DNA of 64,000 nt, taken from assembly GCA_019747815.1 (NCBI GenBank), contig JAIEQJ010000022.1:62001-126000 (forward strand), in the 5' to 3' direction. The translations under genes and the position numbers were made by a program. Below the pieces are notes generated by a model, which was not told the DNA's origin, searched no databases, and saw only the letters and a program-made list of their open reading frames with translations. This document shows positions 9,012-16,846 of this stretch, one piece after another. This DNA comes from Hyphomonadaceae bacterium (lineage in GTDB: Bacteria > Pseudomonadota > Alphaproteobacteria > Rhizobiales > Hyphomicrobiaceae). Within the stretch, counting starts at the first letter, position 1. Each line of letters opens with the position of its first letter.

Positions 9012-9045
9012 GGCCCGTCGGCGAGCGTAATGCTCGCTCCGGGCC
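9012..9045 (+). promoter_or_regulatory. Strong two-part hairpin in the rph-hrcA intergenic region
   Basis: GGCCCG (9012-9017) and GCGAGC (9021-9026) pair with GCTCGC (9032-9037) and CGGGCC (9040-9045) around a GTAAT loop, with a small internal loop. No T-run follows, so it is not a standard terminator. It would lie in the long hrcA leader if transcription starts upstream of it. A smaller palindrome, GCGAG-ATCG-CTCGC, lies at 8980-8993. No CIRCE element (TTAGCACTC-N9-GAGTGCTAA) is visible in 8924-9215. Confidence 0.45.
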
Positions 9046-9156
9046 AGGATGCAACGGTTCGGACGATACGTGCGGTATGGGGTTGCAGGCCTCCATCCGG
9101 CGCGATCCCCCGCTCTATGCACCCAGGCGCCTACAACCTGAAGAGCCCACCGGTGT

Positions 9157-9186
9157 TTGACGTGCCTGTGTGCTTGATCCTAGACT
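9157..9186 (+). promoter_or_regulatory. Candidate sigma70-type promoter for hrcA
   Basis: TTGACG (9157-9162) and TAGACT (9181-9186) separated by 18 bp, ending 29 bp before the chosen hrcA ATG. Judged by eye only. Confidence 0.3.
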
Positions 9187-9215
9187 CCGCACCGAAGCAA
9201 CCCACATCAGCGCGC

Positions 9216-10304
9216 ATGACGTCCGACAAATCGCCCGGCCAGCCCGCCGCGGCCATCCTCTCCGATCTCCAGAAACTCAACGAGCGCTCCCGCACCATCT
9301 TTCGGGAGATCGTCGAGAGTTATCTGGCGACGGGGGATCCGGTGGGTTCGCGCAACCTGGCGCGCCATCTGCCCATGACGCTTTCGCCGGCCTCGGTGCG
9401 CAACGTCATGTCCGACCTGGAGGCGCTTGGCCTGATCTACGCGCCGCATACCTCAGCGGGGCGGCTGCCGACAGAGTCCGGGCTGCGGCTGTTCGTGGAT
9501 GGCCTGCTCGAGGTCGGCGACCTGACCGAGGACGAGCGGCGGACCATCGAGGCCCAGATCGGCATCAAGCGCGAGAAGAAGCTCGAGCAGGTGCTCACCG
9601 AGGCTGGCGAGATGATCTCCGGCCTTTCCGCGTGTGCCGGCGTTGTGCTGGCCGACAAGCAGGTCGGCAAGCTGCGGCACATCGAATTTGTTCCGCTCGA
9701 GCCGGGCAAGGCGCTGGTTGTCCTGGTGGGCGAGGATCAGGACGTCGAGAACCGCGTCATCTCGCTGCCACCGGGGCTGACGCCTTCGGTCCTCACCGAG
9801 GCCAGCAACTACCTCAATGCCCGCATCCGGGGCCTCAGCCTCAACGAGGCCAGGGCGCGCCTGGAGAAGGAGCAGGCCACGGCCAAGGCCGAGCTCGATG
9901 CGCTGACGCAGGAGGTGATAGAGGCCGGGCTTGCCACCTGGTCGGGTGCGCTCGACGGCAAGCAGAGCCTGATCGTGCGCGGCCAGGCCAACCTGTTGAA
10001 GGACGTGTCCGGGCTTGAGAATCTGGAGCGCATTCGCCAGCTCTTTGACGATTTCGAGACCAAGCGCGATTTGGCGCAGCTCCTGGGCCTAGCCGAGCGC
10101 GGCGACGGCGTGCATATTTTCATCGGCTCGGAGAACAAGCTGTTTTCCCTCTCCGGCTCTTCGCTGATCGTTGCGCCGTTCAAGGACGGGCGGCACAAGA
10201 TCGTGGGCGTGCTGGGCGTGATCGGTCCGACGCGCCTCAACTATGCGCGCATCATTCCTATGGTGGACTATACTGCCAGGCTCATCGGGCGCGTGCTGAC
10301 TTGA
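9216..10304 (+). CDS. hrcA: Heat-inducible transcription repressor HrcA
   Basis: Repressor of class I heat-shock genes (groESL in alphaproteobacteria) through CIRCE operators. The winged helix is at about residues 12-85 ([22 protein letters not shown], with [17 protein letters not shown] as the recognition region), followed by the GAF-like inserted domain and a C-terminal dimer domain. 362 residues from the ATG at 9216; an open frame extends upstream but is poorly conserved-looking. Followed 117 bp later by grpE. Confidence 0.95.
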   Translation: MTSDKSPGQPAAAILSDLQKLNERSRTIFREIVESYLATGDPVGSRNLARHLPMTLSPASVRNVMSDLEALGLIYAPHTSAGRLPTESGLRLFVDGLLEVGDLTEDERRTIEAQIGIKREKKLEQVLTEAGEMISGLSACAGVVLADKQVGKLRHIEFVPLEPGKALVVLVGEDQDVENRVISLPPGLTPSVLTEASNYLNARIRGLSLNEARARLEKEQATAKAELDALTQEVIEAGLATWSGALDGKQSLIVRGQANLLKDVSGLENLERIRQLFDDFETKRDLAQLLGLAERGDGVHIFIGSENKLFSLSGSSLIVAPFKDGRHKIVGVLGVIGPTRLNYARIIPMVDYTARLIGRVLT

Positions 10305-10421
10305 TTTTTTCTGCGCCTTGCCCGATATGCCCGTCATCCTACACATGACCCGCCTGGCTGCTCCGTCGGACTTCAGGAACGCGACGCGGCCGGTGCGCCG
10401 ATCCAGAGGCCGGAAGTGACG

Positions 10422-11069
10422 ATGGCAAATACACCGCCAAACGATTCCGATCCCAAGAGGGGCGGGCCGACTGCGGCCGCCGATCCGGGGGCACAAGGCA
10501 GTGACCAGGAAGGTGCCCGCACGGTGCATGACGTCATCGCGGCCCTGCAAGTCGAGGCCGCCGACTTCAAGGACAAGTGGTTGAGGGCGCACGCCGAGGT
10601 CGAGAATGTGCGCAAGCGCGCCGAACGCGAGAAGGAAGAGACCGCCAAGTACGCTGTCACCCGGCTGGCGCGCGATATCATTGGCGTGGGGGACAATTTT
10701 CAGCGCGCCATCAATGCGGTTCCGTCCGATGCTGCAGAGAATGACCCCGCGCTCAAGAGCTTTCTTGAGGGTGTGACCCTGACGGAGCGCGAGCTCCTGA
10801 ACGTCCTCGAGCGGCACGGCATCAAGCGCCAGCAGGCCATGAACGAGCCGTTCAACCCGCACCTGCATCAGGCCGTCATGGAGATTCCGCGCAGCGACGT
10901 GCCGGAGGGCATCATCGTTCAGGTGTTCCAGCCCGGCTTCATGATCGAGGACCGCGTGCTGCGGCCTGCCATGGTCGGCGTGGCCAAGGGCGGCCCGAAA
11001 CTGCCAGCCGCGCCCGACGGCGCAGGGTCGGTCCCGCCCCCCGCCAACGAGAATGCGCCGCCCGGCTAA
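10422..11069 (+). CDS. grpE: Nucleotide exchange factor GrpE
   Basis: Stimulates ADP release from DnaK. 215 residues: a disordered acidic N-terminus, a long coiled coil (DFKDKWLRAHAEVENVRKRA) and the C-terminal beta domain ending in QVFQPGFMIEDRVLRPAMVGV. ATG at 10422 with GGAAG upstream; a GTG two codons earlier (10416) is possible. dnaK/dnaJ are not in the window. Confidence 0.95.
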   Translation: MANTPPNDSDPKRGGPTAAADPGAQGSDQEGARTVHDVIAALQVEAADFKDKWLRAHAEVENVRKRAEREKEETAKYAVTRLARDIIGVGDNFQRAINAVPSDAAENDPALKSFLEGVTLTERELLNVLERHGIKRQQAMNEPFNPHLHQAVMEIPRSDVPEGIIVQVFQPGFMIEDRVLRPAMVGVAKGGPKLPAAPDGAGSVPPPANENAPPG

Positions 11070-11193
11070 GCGTTTGTTCCTGCCAGCCCGATGGCGGTAG
11101 GTCGCGCTTCGGCCCATCCTTTCACCGCGCCTTCCGTCGGGTTGCGGTTGTGCGTGGCTGCTCCCTGAGATCATCAGCACGCTTCAGTGCGAA

Positions 11194-11216
11194 GGCGGCA
11201 CGCCAACGGTGCCGCC
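11194..11216 (+). terminator. GC-rich hairpin downstream of grpE
   Basis: GGCGGCAC and GTGCCGCC (8-bp perfect arms) around a 7-nt loop, 125 bp after the grpE stop. It lacks a T-tract, so it may be a weak terminator or a transcript-stabilising structure. Confidence 0.35.
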
Positions 11217-11263
11217 CGTTGAACCTTTGACGGCGCCGTAGCGTTGAGGGTGCGCGGGAGCTC

Positions 11264-11280
11264 TCCTTTGGAGGAAAGGA
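11264..11280 (+). promoter_or_regulatory. Hairpin holding the Shine-Dalgarno GGAGG in its loop
   Basis: TCCTTT (11264-11269) pairs perfectly with AAAGGA (11275-11280); the 5-nt loop is GGAGG. The structure ends 6 nt before the ATG of the first secreted paralog. It could modulate translation, for example by temperature, but this is inference from a short stem. Confidence 0.4.
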
Positions 11281-11286
11281 CGTTTC

Positions 11287-11829
11287 ATGGCCCAGGTTAT
11301 GCCCCAGTCCATCAAGACTTTCGTGCTCGCCAGCGTCGTGTCCTATGGATTTGCAGGCGCTGCCGTGGAGGCAGCGGAGCGTGAGCAGGTACGGGCTGTC
11401 ATCAATCTCATCTCGGCAGTCAAGATGCCGTATCCGGAAAATCTGCGCAGCAACACGTCGCGAACCGAGCGGGTCGTGCTCGATTCAAACGGCGCAACCG
11501 TTGCGTGCATGCGCATCGATGAGAAGCAAAGGTGGTGCTACGAGCACATTGCGGCGCTCGGTGCGCGCGCGGAAATGTTGCGCATCCGCAGCGAACCCGC
11601 GGTGGCTGTAACGATGGGCCAAGTCTATCACTATGTCGTCGACTATGATCTCGACGGCATGGCCGACGTGGGCAGCACCACGAAGATCGAGGGCCAGCCG
11701 CATGCGCCAGTGGGGGCGGTGGCGCAGTTCTTCCACCGCGGCACCAATCGCGGCGACCAATTCCGTGCGGAATATCAGAAGCTTTTCGATGAAGGCATTC
11801 AGGTCGCCCTCAAACTGCTGGGCGAATAG
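11287..11829 (+). CDS. Secreted protein of unknown function, paralog A (DxDxDG loop)
   Basis: 180 residues; I do not recognise the family. An N-terminal signal peptide probably ends at VEA/AERE. The mature part has two Cys ten residues apart (C-M-R-I ... R-W-C-Y), a conserved RAEMLRIRSEP segment and an Asp-rich loop YDLDGMADVGSTT (DxDxDGxxDxG) like calcium-binding EF-hand or type 3 repeats, then QFFHR and a C-terminal helix ending GIQVALKLLGE. A clear paralog follows at 12129. ATG at 11287 has GGAGG at a normal distance. Periplasmic location is inferred. Confidence 0.75.
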   Translation: MAQVMPQSIKTFVLASVVSYGFAGAAVEAAEREQVRAVINLISAVKMPYPENLRSNTSRTERVVLDSNGATVACMRIDEKQRWCYEHIAALGARAEMLRIRSEPAVAVTMGQVYHYVVDYDLDGMADVGSTTKIEGQPHAPVGAVAQFFHRGTNRGDQFRAEYQKLFDEGIQVALKLLGE

Positions 11830-12128
11830 CTGAACGGACTGCGGCGCGCCTGCCTTCGTGTGTCGTCGGGCGCGCCGATTGCAAGTGGTTGAGATCGTTC
11901 GTTTTCCGATTGCCCAGCCGGATCCGCCGACCGCTGTGCGCGTGACAAGAGCCCCGGCGCTGCGTTGGGTGGCGCTATGGTGCTCGCCGGCCATCTGCCC
12001 GAAAGATTCTGAGGTCGCGCCCTCCGAGGCAGGGAACTCCGACGGGCATGACGACTTTAACCTTGGGCTCTGCCGACGAAGAATGGGCCCATCACGGAGT
12101 GATGCTGCTCTTCAGGAAAGGCGTTGCC

Positions 12129-12665
12129 ATGCTCCAGAGAACCAAATCCCTGTTCCTCGCAGTCCTGTTGCCGAGCCTTGCGCTCAATCCCGTCCACGCC
12201 GCCGAGCGCGAGGACGTGCGCAAGGTCATCAACCTGGTGACATCGGTGAAAATGCCGTTCCCAGAAAGCCTTGCGCGGAATCGCGCCAAGACCGAGCGCG
12301 TGTGGCTGGAACGCGCCGGCATGACCGCGGGCTGTATCAGGCTCGAGGACCGTCGGTGGTGCTATGAATTCATCGCGCCTGAGGGCAACCGTGCCGAGAT
12401 GCTCCGCATCCGCAGCGAGCCCTCGCGCGGCGTTTTCATCGGTGCACTCTATCACTACATGGTCGATTTCGACCTCGATGGGCTTATCGATGTGGGATCG
12501 ACCACGCGCATAGAGGCGCTCGATCAACGGCGACCTGCCACCCCGATCGCAAACGTGATTCAGTTCTTCCATCGCAGCACGAAGCGCGGCGAAACGTTCG
12601 CGAGCGACTATCAGAAGATGTATGATGAAGGCATTCAGGTCGCGCTGCGATACTTCGGCGAGTGA
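12129..12665 (+). CDS. Secreted protein of unknown function, paralog B (DxDxDG loop)
   Basis: 178 residues, sharing with paralog A the mature start AERE, the VINL-S-VKMP-PE segment, the Cys pair (C-I-R-L ... R-W-C-Y), EMLRIRSEP, DFDLDGLIDVGSTT, QFFHR and YDEGIQVAL. Signal peptide of about 25 residues ends at VHA/AERE. ATG at 12129 is chosen because AGGAAAGG lies just upstream, as before paralog A; the frame is open further 5'. Retention of Cys pair and Asp loop in both copies implies selection for a disulfide and probably a metal site. Function unknown. Confidence 0.75.
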   Translation: MLQRTKSLFLAVLLPSLALNPVHAAEREDVRKVINLVTSVKMPFPESLARNRAKTERVWLERAGMTAGCIRLEDRRWCYEFIAPEGNRAEMLRIRSEPSRGVFIGALYHYMVDFDLDGLIDVGSTTRIEALDQRRPATPIANVIQFFHRSTKRGETFASDYQKMYDEGIQVALRYFGE

Positions 12666-12743
12666 CCCGGCTCAATCCATCCCGCAAGGAACGGGAGCCG
12701 GACACACAGGCAAAGCAGGTACGAGCCACGCTGGGTGGCGCGC

Positions 12744-13403
12744 TCAGGCCAGTTTTGGGCTCGTTTCTTCGCTCGACCGTGTGGCAAGTGCAAACAGCGC
12801 GTTGACGAGAAAGGAGGCCGCCATGCTGCACAAAGCCATGATCACATAGTGGTGGCCTGAAAAGCCCTGCCGGGCGGCATTGGTCAGCTTGCGCGCCCCG
12901 GGAATGACATCTGCCGAAGCGCTGAGCGCATTCAACGAGACTTGCCACACCCAATCTGCAAACCGCAGCAGGGCGGCGTAGGCATCGGGCCAAAGCGCGT
13001 TGAAGCTGAACAGGGCGACGGCAAGCACCACCGTGGACGGGATGCTGATCAGAGCGATGGCGATGCGCTGCAGCCCACTGCGCGTGCCGCCGAGCAGCTT
13101 GTTCAATGGCATGCCGACAATGATAGCGGCGATCACGATGGCCGGGATGGAGAGCACGACATGGGTCATGTTCACCCGTTCGCGCAGATGGTTGACCGCC
13201 ACCTGTCCCCAGTGGCTACCGGACACCAACCTGTCCAGCGCGCCGACGATGCCGCGACCGGTATCGAAGGCCAGTGTCACAACGGGCTCAAGCTCGCGGT
13301 CATAGACGACCGACAGCACCATGATGCCGATCATGATGAGATAGCTCGTTCCACCAATGCCGAGCGACACCAGAATGCGGCGGAACCATGCACCCAAACC
13401 CAT
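12744..13403 (-). CDS. Four-helix inner-membrane protein of unknown function
   Basis: 219 residues with four hydrophobic segments: about 9-30 (LGIGGTSYLIMIGIMVLSVV), 75-97 (VLSIPAIVIAAIIVGM), 110-135 (IAIALISIPSTVVLAVALF) and 180-207 (near the C-terminus). No recognised catalytic motif. ATG at 13403 is preceded on the minus strand by CAGGAG with 8-nt spacing. It is convergent with the secreted paralogs. A TATAAC hexamer (complement of 13464-13469) could be its -10, with no good -35. Confidence 0.65.
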   Translation of the reverse strand: MGLGAWFRRILVSLGIGGTSYLIMIGIMVLSVVYDRELEPVVTLAFDTGRGIVGALDRLVSGSHWGQVAVNHLRERVNMTHVVLSIPAIVIAAIIVGMPLNKLLGGTRSGLQRIAIALISIPSTVVLAVALFSFNALWPDAYAALLRFADWVWQVSLNALSASADVIPGARKLTNAARQGFSGHHYVIMALCSMAASFLVNALFALATRSSEETSPKLA

Positions 13404-13755
13404 TTGCGACACTCCTGAACCGGCATCCCGCGGTGGGCCATGCGTTCGGGGCGCTTGCTGCATGTTATAGCTGCCCCCTGCCGCCGCGCCTATCGCCGAA
13501 CGGCAACAGCCAGTATCGATGAAGACGGCGCGCACATCGTCATGCCGCCGTCGAAATTGGCCTCTTAGAATTGCTGTATAGTGGATCGGTTGGGAGTGTG
13601 AATATTTGATAAGACTACGAAACTTGGCCGCAACGGTGAGCTTGTGGCCGGCCGTTGGTGCTTGGCCCCTTGTGGCCGTCTTTCTCGCTTTGATGTTACG
13701 CTTCAGTATTGTGGCGGCACCCGTGCGAACCATTTCCTGAGGCACGAGTCATCCA
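13404..13755. other. 352-bp divergent intergenic region
   Basis: No gene seen. It separates the four-helix membrane protein (leftward) from the nuclease-like gene (rightward). The middle (13560-13620) is noticeably AT-richer and holds TATAGT at about 13579. A 10-bp direct repeat CTTGTGGCCG occurs at 13641-13650 and 13669-13678. No convincing -35/-10 pair for the rightward gene was found. Confidence 0.5.
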
Positions 13756-14340
13756 ATGAAATGTCTTGCGAATTCTCCGGGGCAGACACTTGCCGCGATG
13801 CTGTTCGTCGTCGCCGGCTCATGCGCGAGCGCCCAGCCGCCAGGAGCCCTCAGCAAGGGCGATCTGATCACGGGCACTGGTGTGGTGGTCGACGGCAGTT
13901 CCCTCGACATCAAATCCAACCGGATCCGCATCTGGGGCGTCGATACGCCGGAGCGGGGTGCCTGGTGCTACCGCAACGGGAGCCGATGGAAGCCGATGGA
14001 CGACTCCACCGCTGCACTCCGCCGCTGCCTCCAGGGCAAGACGGTGACGTGCCGTGTCCAGAAGGTCGAGCGCTCGTGGTTCCGCAGGCGCCATACGTCC
14101 GAGTGCTGGACCGACGACGGCTTGGATGTTGGAGAATGCATGATCCGCGCAGGCTGGGCCACAGATTACAGCTGCTTTTCGGATGGCTACTACAGCGATT
14201 TGGAGACCGAGGCGAAGAACAAGGGGTTGGGCCTGTGGCAATGCGATCATGGGCCGTCGACGCGCCGCTGGGGGCGCCAGGGGCCGGGTGTCCTGTGCGA
14301 AACGCCCATCTACCGCCCGGCCGGCCCCGGCCCGAAATAG
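13756..14340 (+). CDS. Secreted staphylococcal-nuclease-like (thermonuclease family) protein
   Basis: 194 residues with an N-terminal signal peptide (cleavage near ASA/QPPG) and an SNase-like OB fold. RIRIWGVDTPERG matches the family motif carrying the first Arg, the metal Asp and the catalytic Glu. The segment that normally holds the second catalytic Arg (RYGR) reads here as RRRHTSECW, with His apparently at the Arg position, so catalysis is uncertain. Several Cys residues (WCY, RRC, TCR, ECW, ECM, SCF, QCD, LCE) suggest disulfides. Convergent with the LacI gene. Confidence 0.8.
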   Translation: MKCLANSPGQTLAAMLFVVAGSCASAQPPGALSKGDLITGTGVVVDGSSLDIKSNRIRIWGVDTPERGAWCYRNGSRWKPMDDSTAALRRCLQGKTVTCRVQKVERSWFRRRHTSECWTDDGLDVGECMIRAGWATDYSCFSDGYYSDLETEAKNKGLGLWQCDHGPSTRRWGRQGPGVLCETPIYRPAGPGPK

Positions 14341-14350
14341 GGCCCGGGGT

Positions 14351-15376
14351 CTAGCCTCGCGGCGCCGCGATGCTGTCGCGCGTAATGACCTTTGCGTCCA
14401 GTGCGCGCGACTGGATTGGCTCCCCCATGTCTACCGCGCGCACCAGAGCGTCGGCGGCAGCCTCTCCCATCTCCTGTGCCGGCACGTGCACCGTGGCCAG
14501 CGGTGGATTGGCGATGCGGGTCATGGGCAGATCATCGAACCCAATGATGGAGACGTCACGGGGCACGGCCCGGCCCAGCCGCTGGCAGGCAAAGAGCGCT
14601 CCCAGCGCCTGGATGTCGTTGGCGCAAAACAGCGCCGTCGGCGGTCGTGCGGTGCCCATGATCGCCTCCGCTGCAGCGGCGCCCTCTGCAACTTCGAACG
14701 GCCGTTCCGCGACCAGGGTGGGGTCAAAGGCAAGCGCGGCCGCTTCAAGCTCCGCCCGGAAGCCGGCGATGCGCTGTTGAGCGCGATCGTTGACGGCGGA
14801 TAGGCCGCAAATCAGGCCGATGCGGCGGTGTCCGAGCTGGATGAGGGTTTTCGTTGCCGCCTTGGCCGCCGCAAAATTGTCGAATGAGATGGCGGGGATC
14901 GAGGGATCGCCACTGGTCGACCAGGTCACGACGAACGGAATGCGATAGTGCCGGAGAAGTTCATAGAGCACGCCGTCGCGCCGGCAGCCGGTGAATATGA
15001 CCCCCTCGACCCGGCTCTCCACCAGCTTGTGCACGATCTCCGACTCAAGTGTCGCCGAATAGTTGGTGTTGGCGATGAGGAGCTTCCGTCCCGCGGCCTG
15101 CAAACGGCCCTGCACGGATTCCGTGAACGCGGCGTAGATCGAGTTGGAGATGGTGGGCACCATGAGGCCGACCAGCCCCGTGCGGCGTGACGCAAAGCCT
15201 GCGGCCAGCGCGTCGGGCACATAGCGGTGCCTTGCGACCAGGGCCAATATGCGCTCGCGCGTTTGCGCTGATACCGACTCCGGTCGACGCAGGGCTCGGC
15301 TCACCGTGGCGACCGAGACGCCGGCCTCGCGCGCGATTTGTCGGAGCGTGGCGGGTTGGCTCGTCTCGTCGGTCAT
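14351..15376 (-). CDS. LacI family transcriptional repressor
   Basis: 341 residues. N-terminal HTH TLRQIAREAGVSVATVSRAL with the hinge-helix region following, then a periplasmic-binding-protein-like sensor domain (GLMVPTISNSIYAAFTESVQ, GFDDLPMTRIANPPLATV). ATG at 15376 is favoured; an upstream in-frame start would add 14 residues. Divergent from the HisD-like gene, with a 14-bp LacI-type palindrome between them, so it most likely represses the adjacent ABC/dehydrogenase operon and itself. The inducer is probably the transported sugar or a metabolite of it. Confidence 0.92.
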   Translation of the reverse strand: MTDETSQPATLRQIAREAGVSVATVSRALRRPESVSAQTRERILALVARHRYVPDALAAGFASRRTGLVGLMVPTISNSIYAAFTESVQGRLQAAGRKLLIANTNYSATLESEIVHKLVESRVEGVIFTGCRRDGVLYELLRHYRIPFVVTWSTSGDPSIPAISFDNFAAAKAATKTLIQLGHRRIGLICGLSAVNDRAQQRIAGFRAELEAAALAFDPTLVAERPFEVAEGAAAAEAIMGTARPPTALFCANDIQALGALFACQRLGRAVPRDVSIIGFDDLPMTRIANPPLATVHVPAQEMGEAAADALVRAVDMGEPIQSRALDAKVITRDSIAAPRG

Positions 15377-15408
15377 GGGGCTCCGCTCATCCTCCGCAGT
15401 TCGAACCC

Positions 15409-15440
15409 CGGTTGACAACCGTCAAGGAAGGACGGAAGAT
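15409..15440 (+). promoter_or_regulatory. Candidate promoter of the HisD-like/ABC operon
   Basis: TTGACA (15412-15417) is a perfect -35 and lies inside the inverted repeat CGGTTG-A-CAACCG (15409-15421). GAAGAT at 15435-15440, 17 bp on, is a fair -10. The predicted start falls at the LacI-type palindrome, consistent with repression by steric block. Confidence 0.45.
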
Positions 15441-15445
15441 GAAAA

Positions 15446-15459
15446 TGTAACCGGTTACA
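15446..15459. promoter_or_regulatory. LacI-family operator, perfect 14-bp palindrome
   Basis: TGTAACCGGTTACA is a perfect palindrome with central CG, the hallmark of LacI/GalR-family operators. It lies between the divergent repressor gene and the HisD-like gene. A second perfect palindrome, AAACAATTGTTT, follows at 15467-15478, immediately before the HisD-like start region. I did not see another copy of the 14-mer in the leftward promoter near 24.5 kb. Confidence 0.7.
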
Positions 15460-15498
15460 CCGAAGAAAACAATTGTTTGGTGTCCTAGGGAAGCGCCG

Positions 15499-16788
15499 AT
15501 GGTGAATTATCTCAAGAAGGCCCAGCCACAATCCCGACAGGCCGACCGCGCTCTGTCCGATCGGGTGCGCGCCATGCTCGATGACATCGAGCAGACCGGA
15601 GACGCTGCGGTTCGCCGCTACGCCAAGGACCTCGACCGCTGGGAGCGCCCCGAGTTTCGCGTGAGCGAGGCCGAGATCGCGGTGGCGCGCAAGGCCGTGA
15701 GCCCCGTCTTCAAGGACGACTTCGCCTTCTGCAAGAAGCAGGTGACCGACTTCGCCAAGCGCCAACGCGACTCCATGCAGGAGTTCGAGGCCGAGGTGGG
15801 CGATGGCATCACGCTGGGGCAGAAGATCATTCCCGTCGACACGGTGGCTTGCTACATCCCGGGCGGCAAATATCCTCTCATCTCCGCAGCCATCATGAGC
15901 GTCGCCACGGCGAAGGTGGCCGGCGTGCCCCATGTCATCGGCGCCGCCCCGCCGCGCGACGGGCAGGGCATCTTTCCTGCCACGCTCTACGCGTTGGCCG
16001 AGTCCGGCGCCGATGAGATCTACACCATCGGCGGCGTGCAGGCGTTGGGCGCCATGGCCTACGGCTGCGTCGGCATGCGCCCGGTGGACATGATCACCGG
16101 CCCCGGCAATGCCTATGTTGCCGAGGCGAAGCGCCAGCTCTTCGGCCTTGTCGGCATCGATCTGCCCGCAGGCCCCACCGAAATCCTCGTCATCGCCGAC
16201 GACAGCGCCGATCCGGCCCTCGTCGCCACGGATCTGCTCGGGCAGGCGGAGCATGGGCCCGACAGCCCGGCATGGCTTGTTACGACCTCAGAAAAATTCG
16301 GCCGCGAAGTGATGACCGAGATCGACCGGCAGCTAGTCACGCTGCCGACCCGGGAGATCGCAGGCGTCGCCTGGCAGCGTCTTGGCGAGGTGGCTGTCGT
16401 CGCCCACGATGACGCGGCCATCGCGCTCAGCGATCAATATGCGCCGGAGCATCTCGAAGTGCAGACGCGCCGCAACGACTACTATCTGGCCAAGCTGAAG
16501 AACTACGGCAGCCTGTTTGTCGGCGAGGAAAGCACGGTCGCCTATGGCGACAAGGGCGTCGGCACCAACCATACGCTCCCCACCGGACGCGCGGGTCGCT
16601 ACACGGGCGGCCTTTGGGTCGGCAAGTTCCTGAAGACGGTCACCTACCAGAAGCTCACGCCAGAGGCGAGCCAACGCATCGCGCCGGTAATGGGTCGCAT
16701 GTGCGCGGCCGAGGGCATGCTCGCTCACGAGCGCACAGCAACCGTTCGCGTCGAGCGTTATGCGCAGCGCCGGCGCGAGACATCTTGA
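15499..16788 (+). CDS. Histidinol dehydrogenase-like alcohol/polyol dehydrogenase
   Basis: 429 residues with the full HisD fold signature. Zinc ligand positions are retained (Gln249, His252 in GQAEHG; Asp351 in YGDKG; His410 in GMLAHE) as is the catalytic pair Glu317-His318 (YAPEHLEV). It lies in a sugar-uptake operon, far from any his genes, and resembles the paralogous group that includes the sulfopropanediol dehydrogenase HpsN. It probably oxidises a primary alcohol, through the aldehyde, to a carboxylate using NAD. A role in histidine synthesis is unlikely but not excluded. First gene of the LacI-controlled operon, 58 bp before the binding-protein gene. Confidence 0.85.
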   Translation: MVNYLKKAQPQSRQADRALSDRVRAMLDDIEQTGDAAVRRYAKDLDRWERPEFRVSEAEIAVARKAVSPVFKDDFAFCKKQVTDFAKRQRDSMQEFEAEVGDGITLGQKIIPVDTVACYIPGGKYPLISAAIMSVATAKVAGVPHVIGAAPPRDGQGIFPATLYALAESGADEIYTIGGVQALGAMAYGCVGMRPVDMITGPGNAYVAEAKRQLFGLVGIDLPAGPTEILVIADDSADPALVATDLLGQAEHGPDSPAWLVTTSEKFGREVMTEIDRQLVTLPTREIAGVAWQRLGEVAVVAHDDAAIALSDQYAPEHLEVQTRRNDYYLAKLKNYGSLFVGEESTVAYGDKGVGTNHTLPTGRAGRYTGGLWVGKFLKTVTYQKLTPEASQRIAPVMGRMCAAEGMLAHERTATVRVERYAQRRRETS

Positions 16789-16846
16789 GCTGACTGCCAA
16801 CAACGTCCGGCAGCGGAAACAGCCGGGCGCCTCAGGGAGGACTGTG

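Noticed and set aside
11858-12367. A 169-residue rightward open frame between the secreted paralogs
   Set aside because: Overlaps paralog B in another frame and has no domain-like pattern.
15499-16788. Annotation as hisD, histidine biosynthesis
   Set aside because: Catalytic and zinc residues fit, but the context is a LacI-controlled sugar-import operon with no his genes, so a paralogous alcohol dehydrogenase is likelier.
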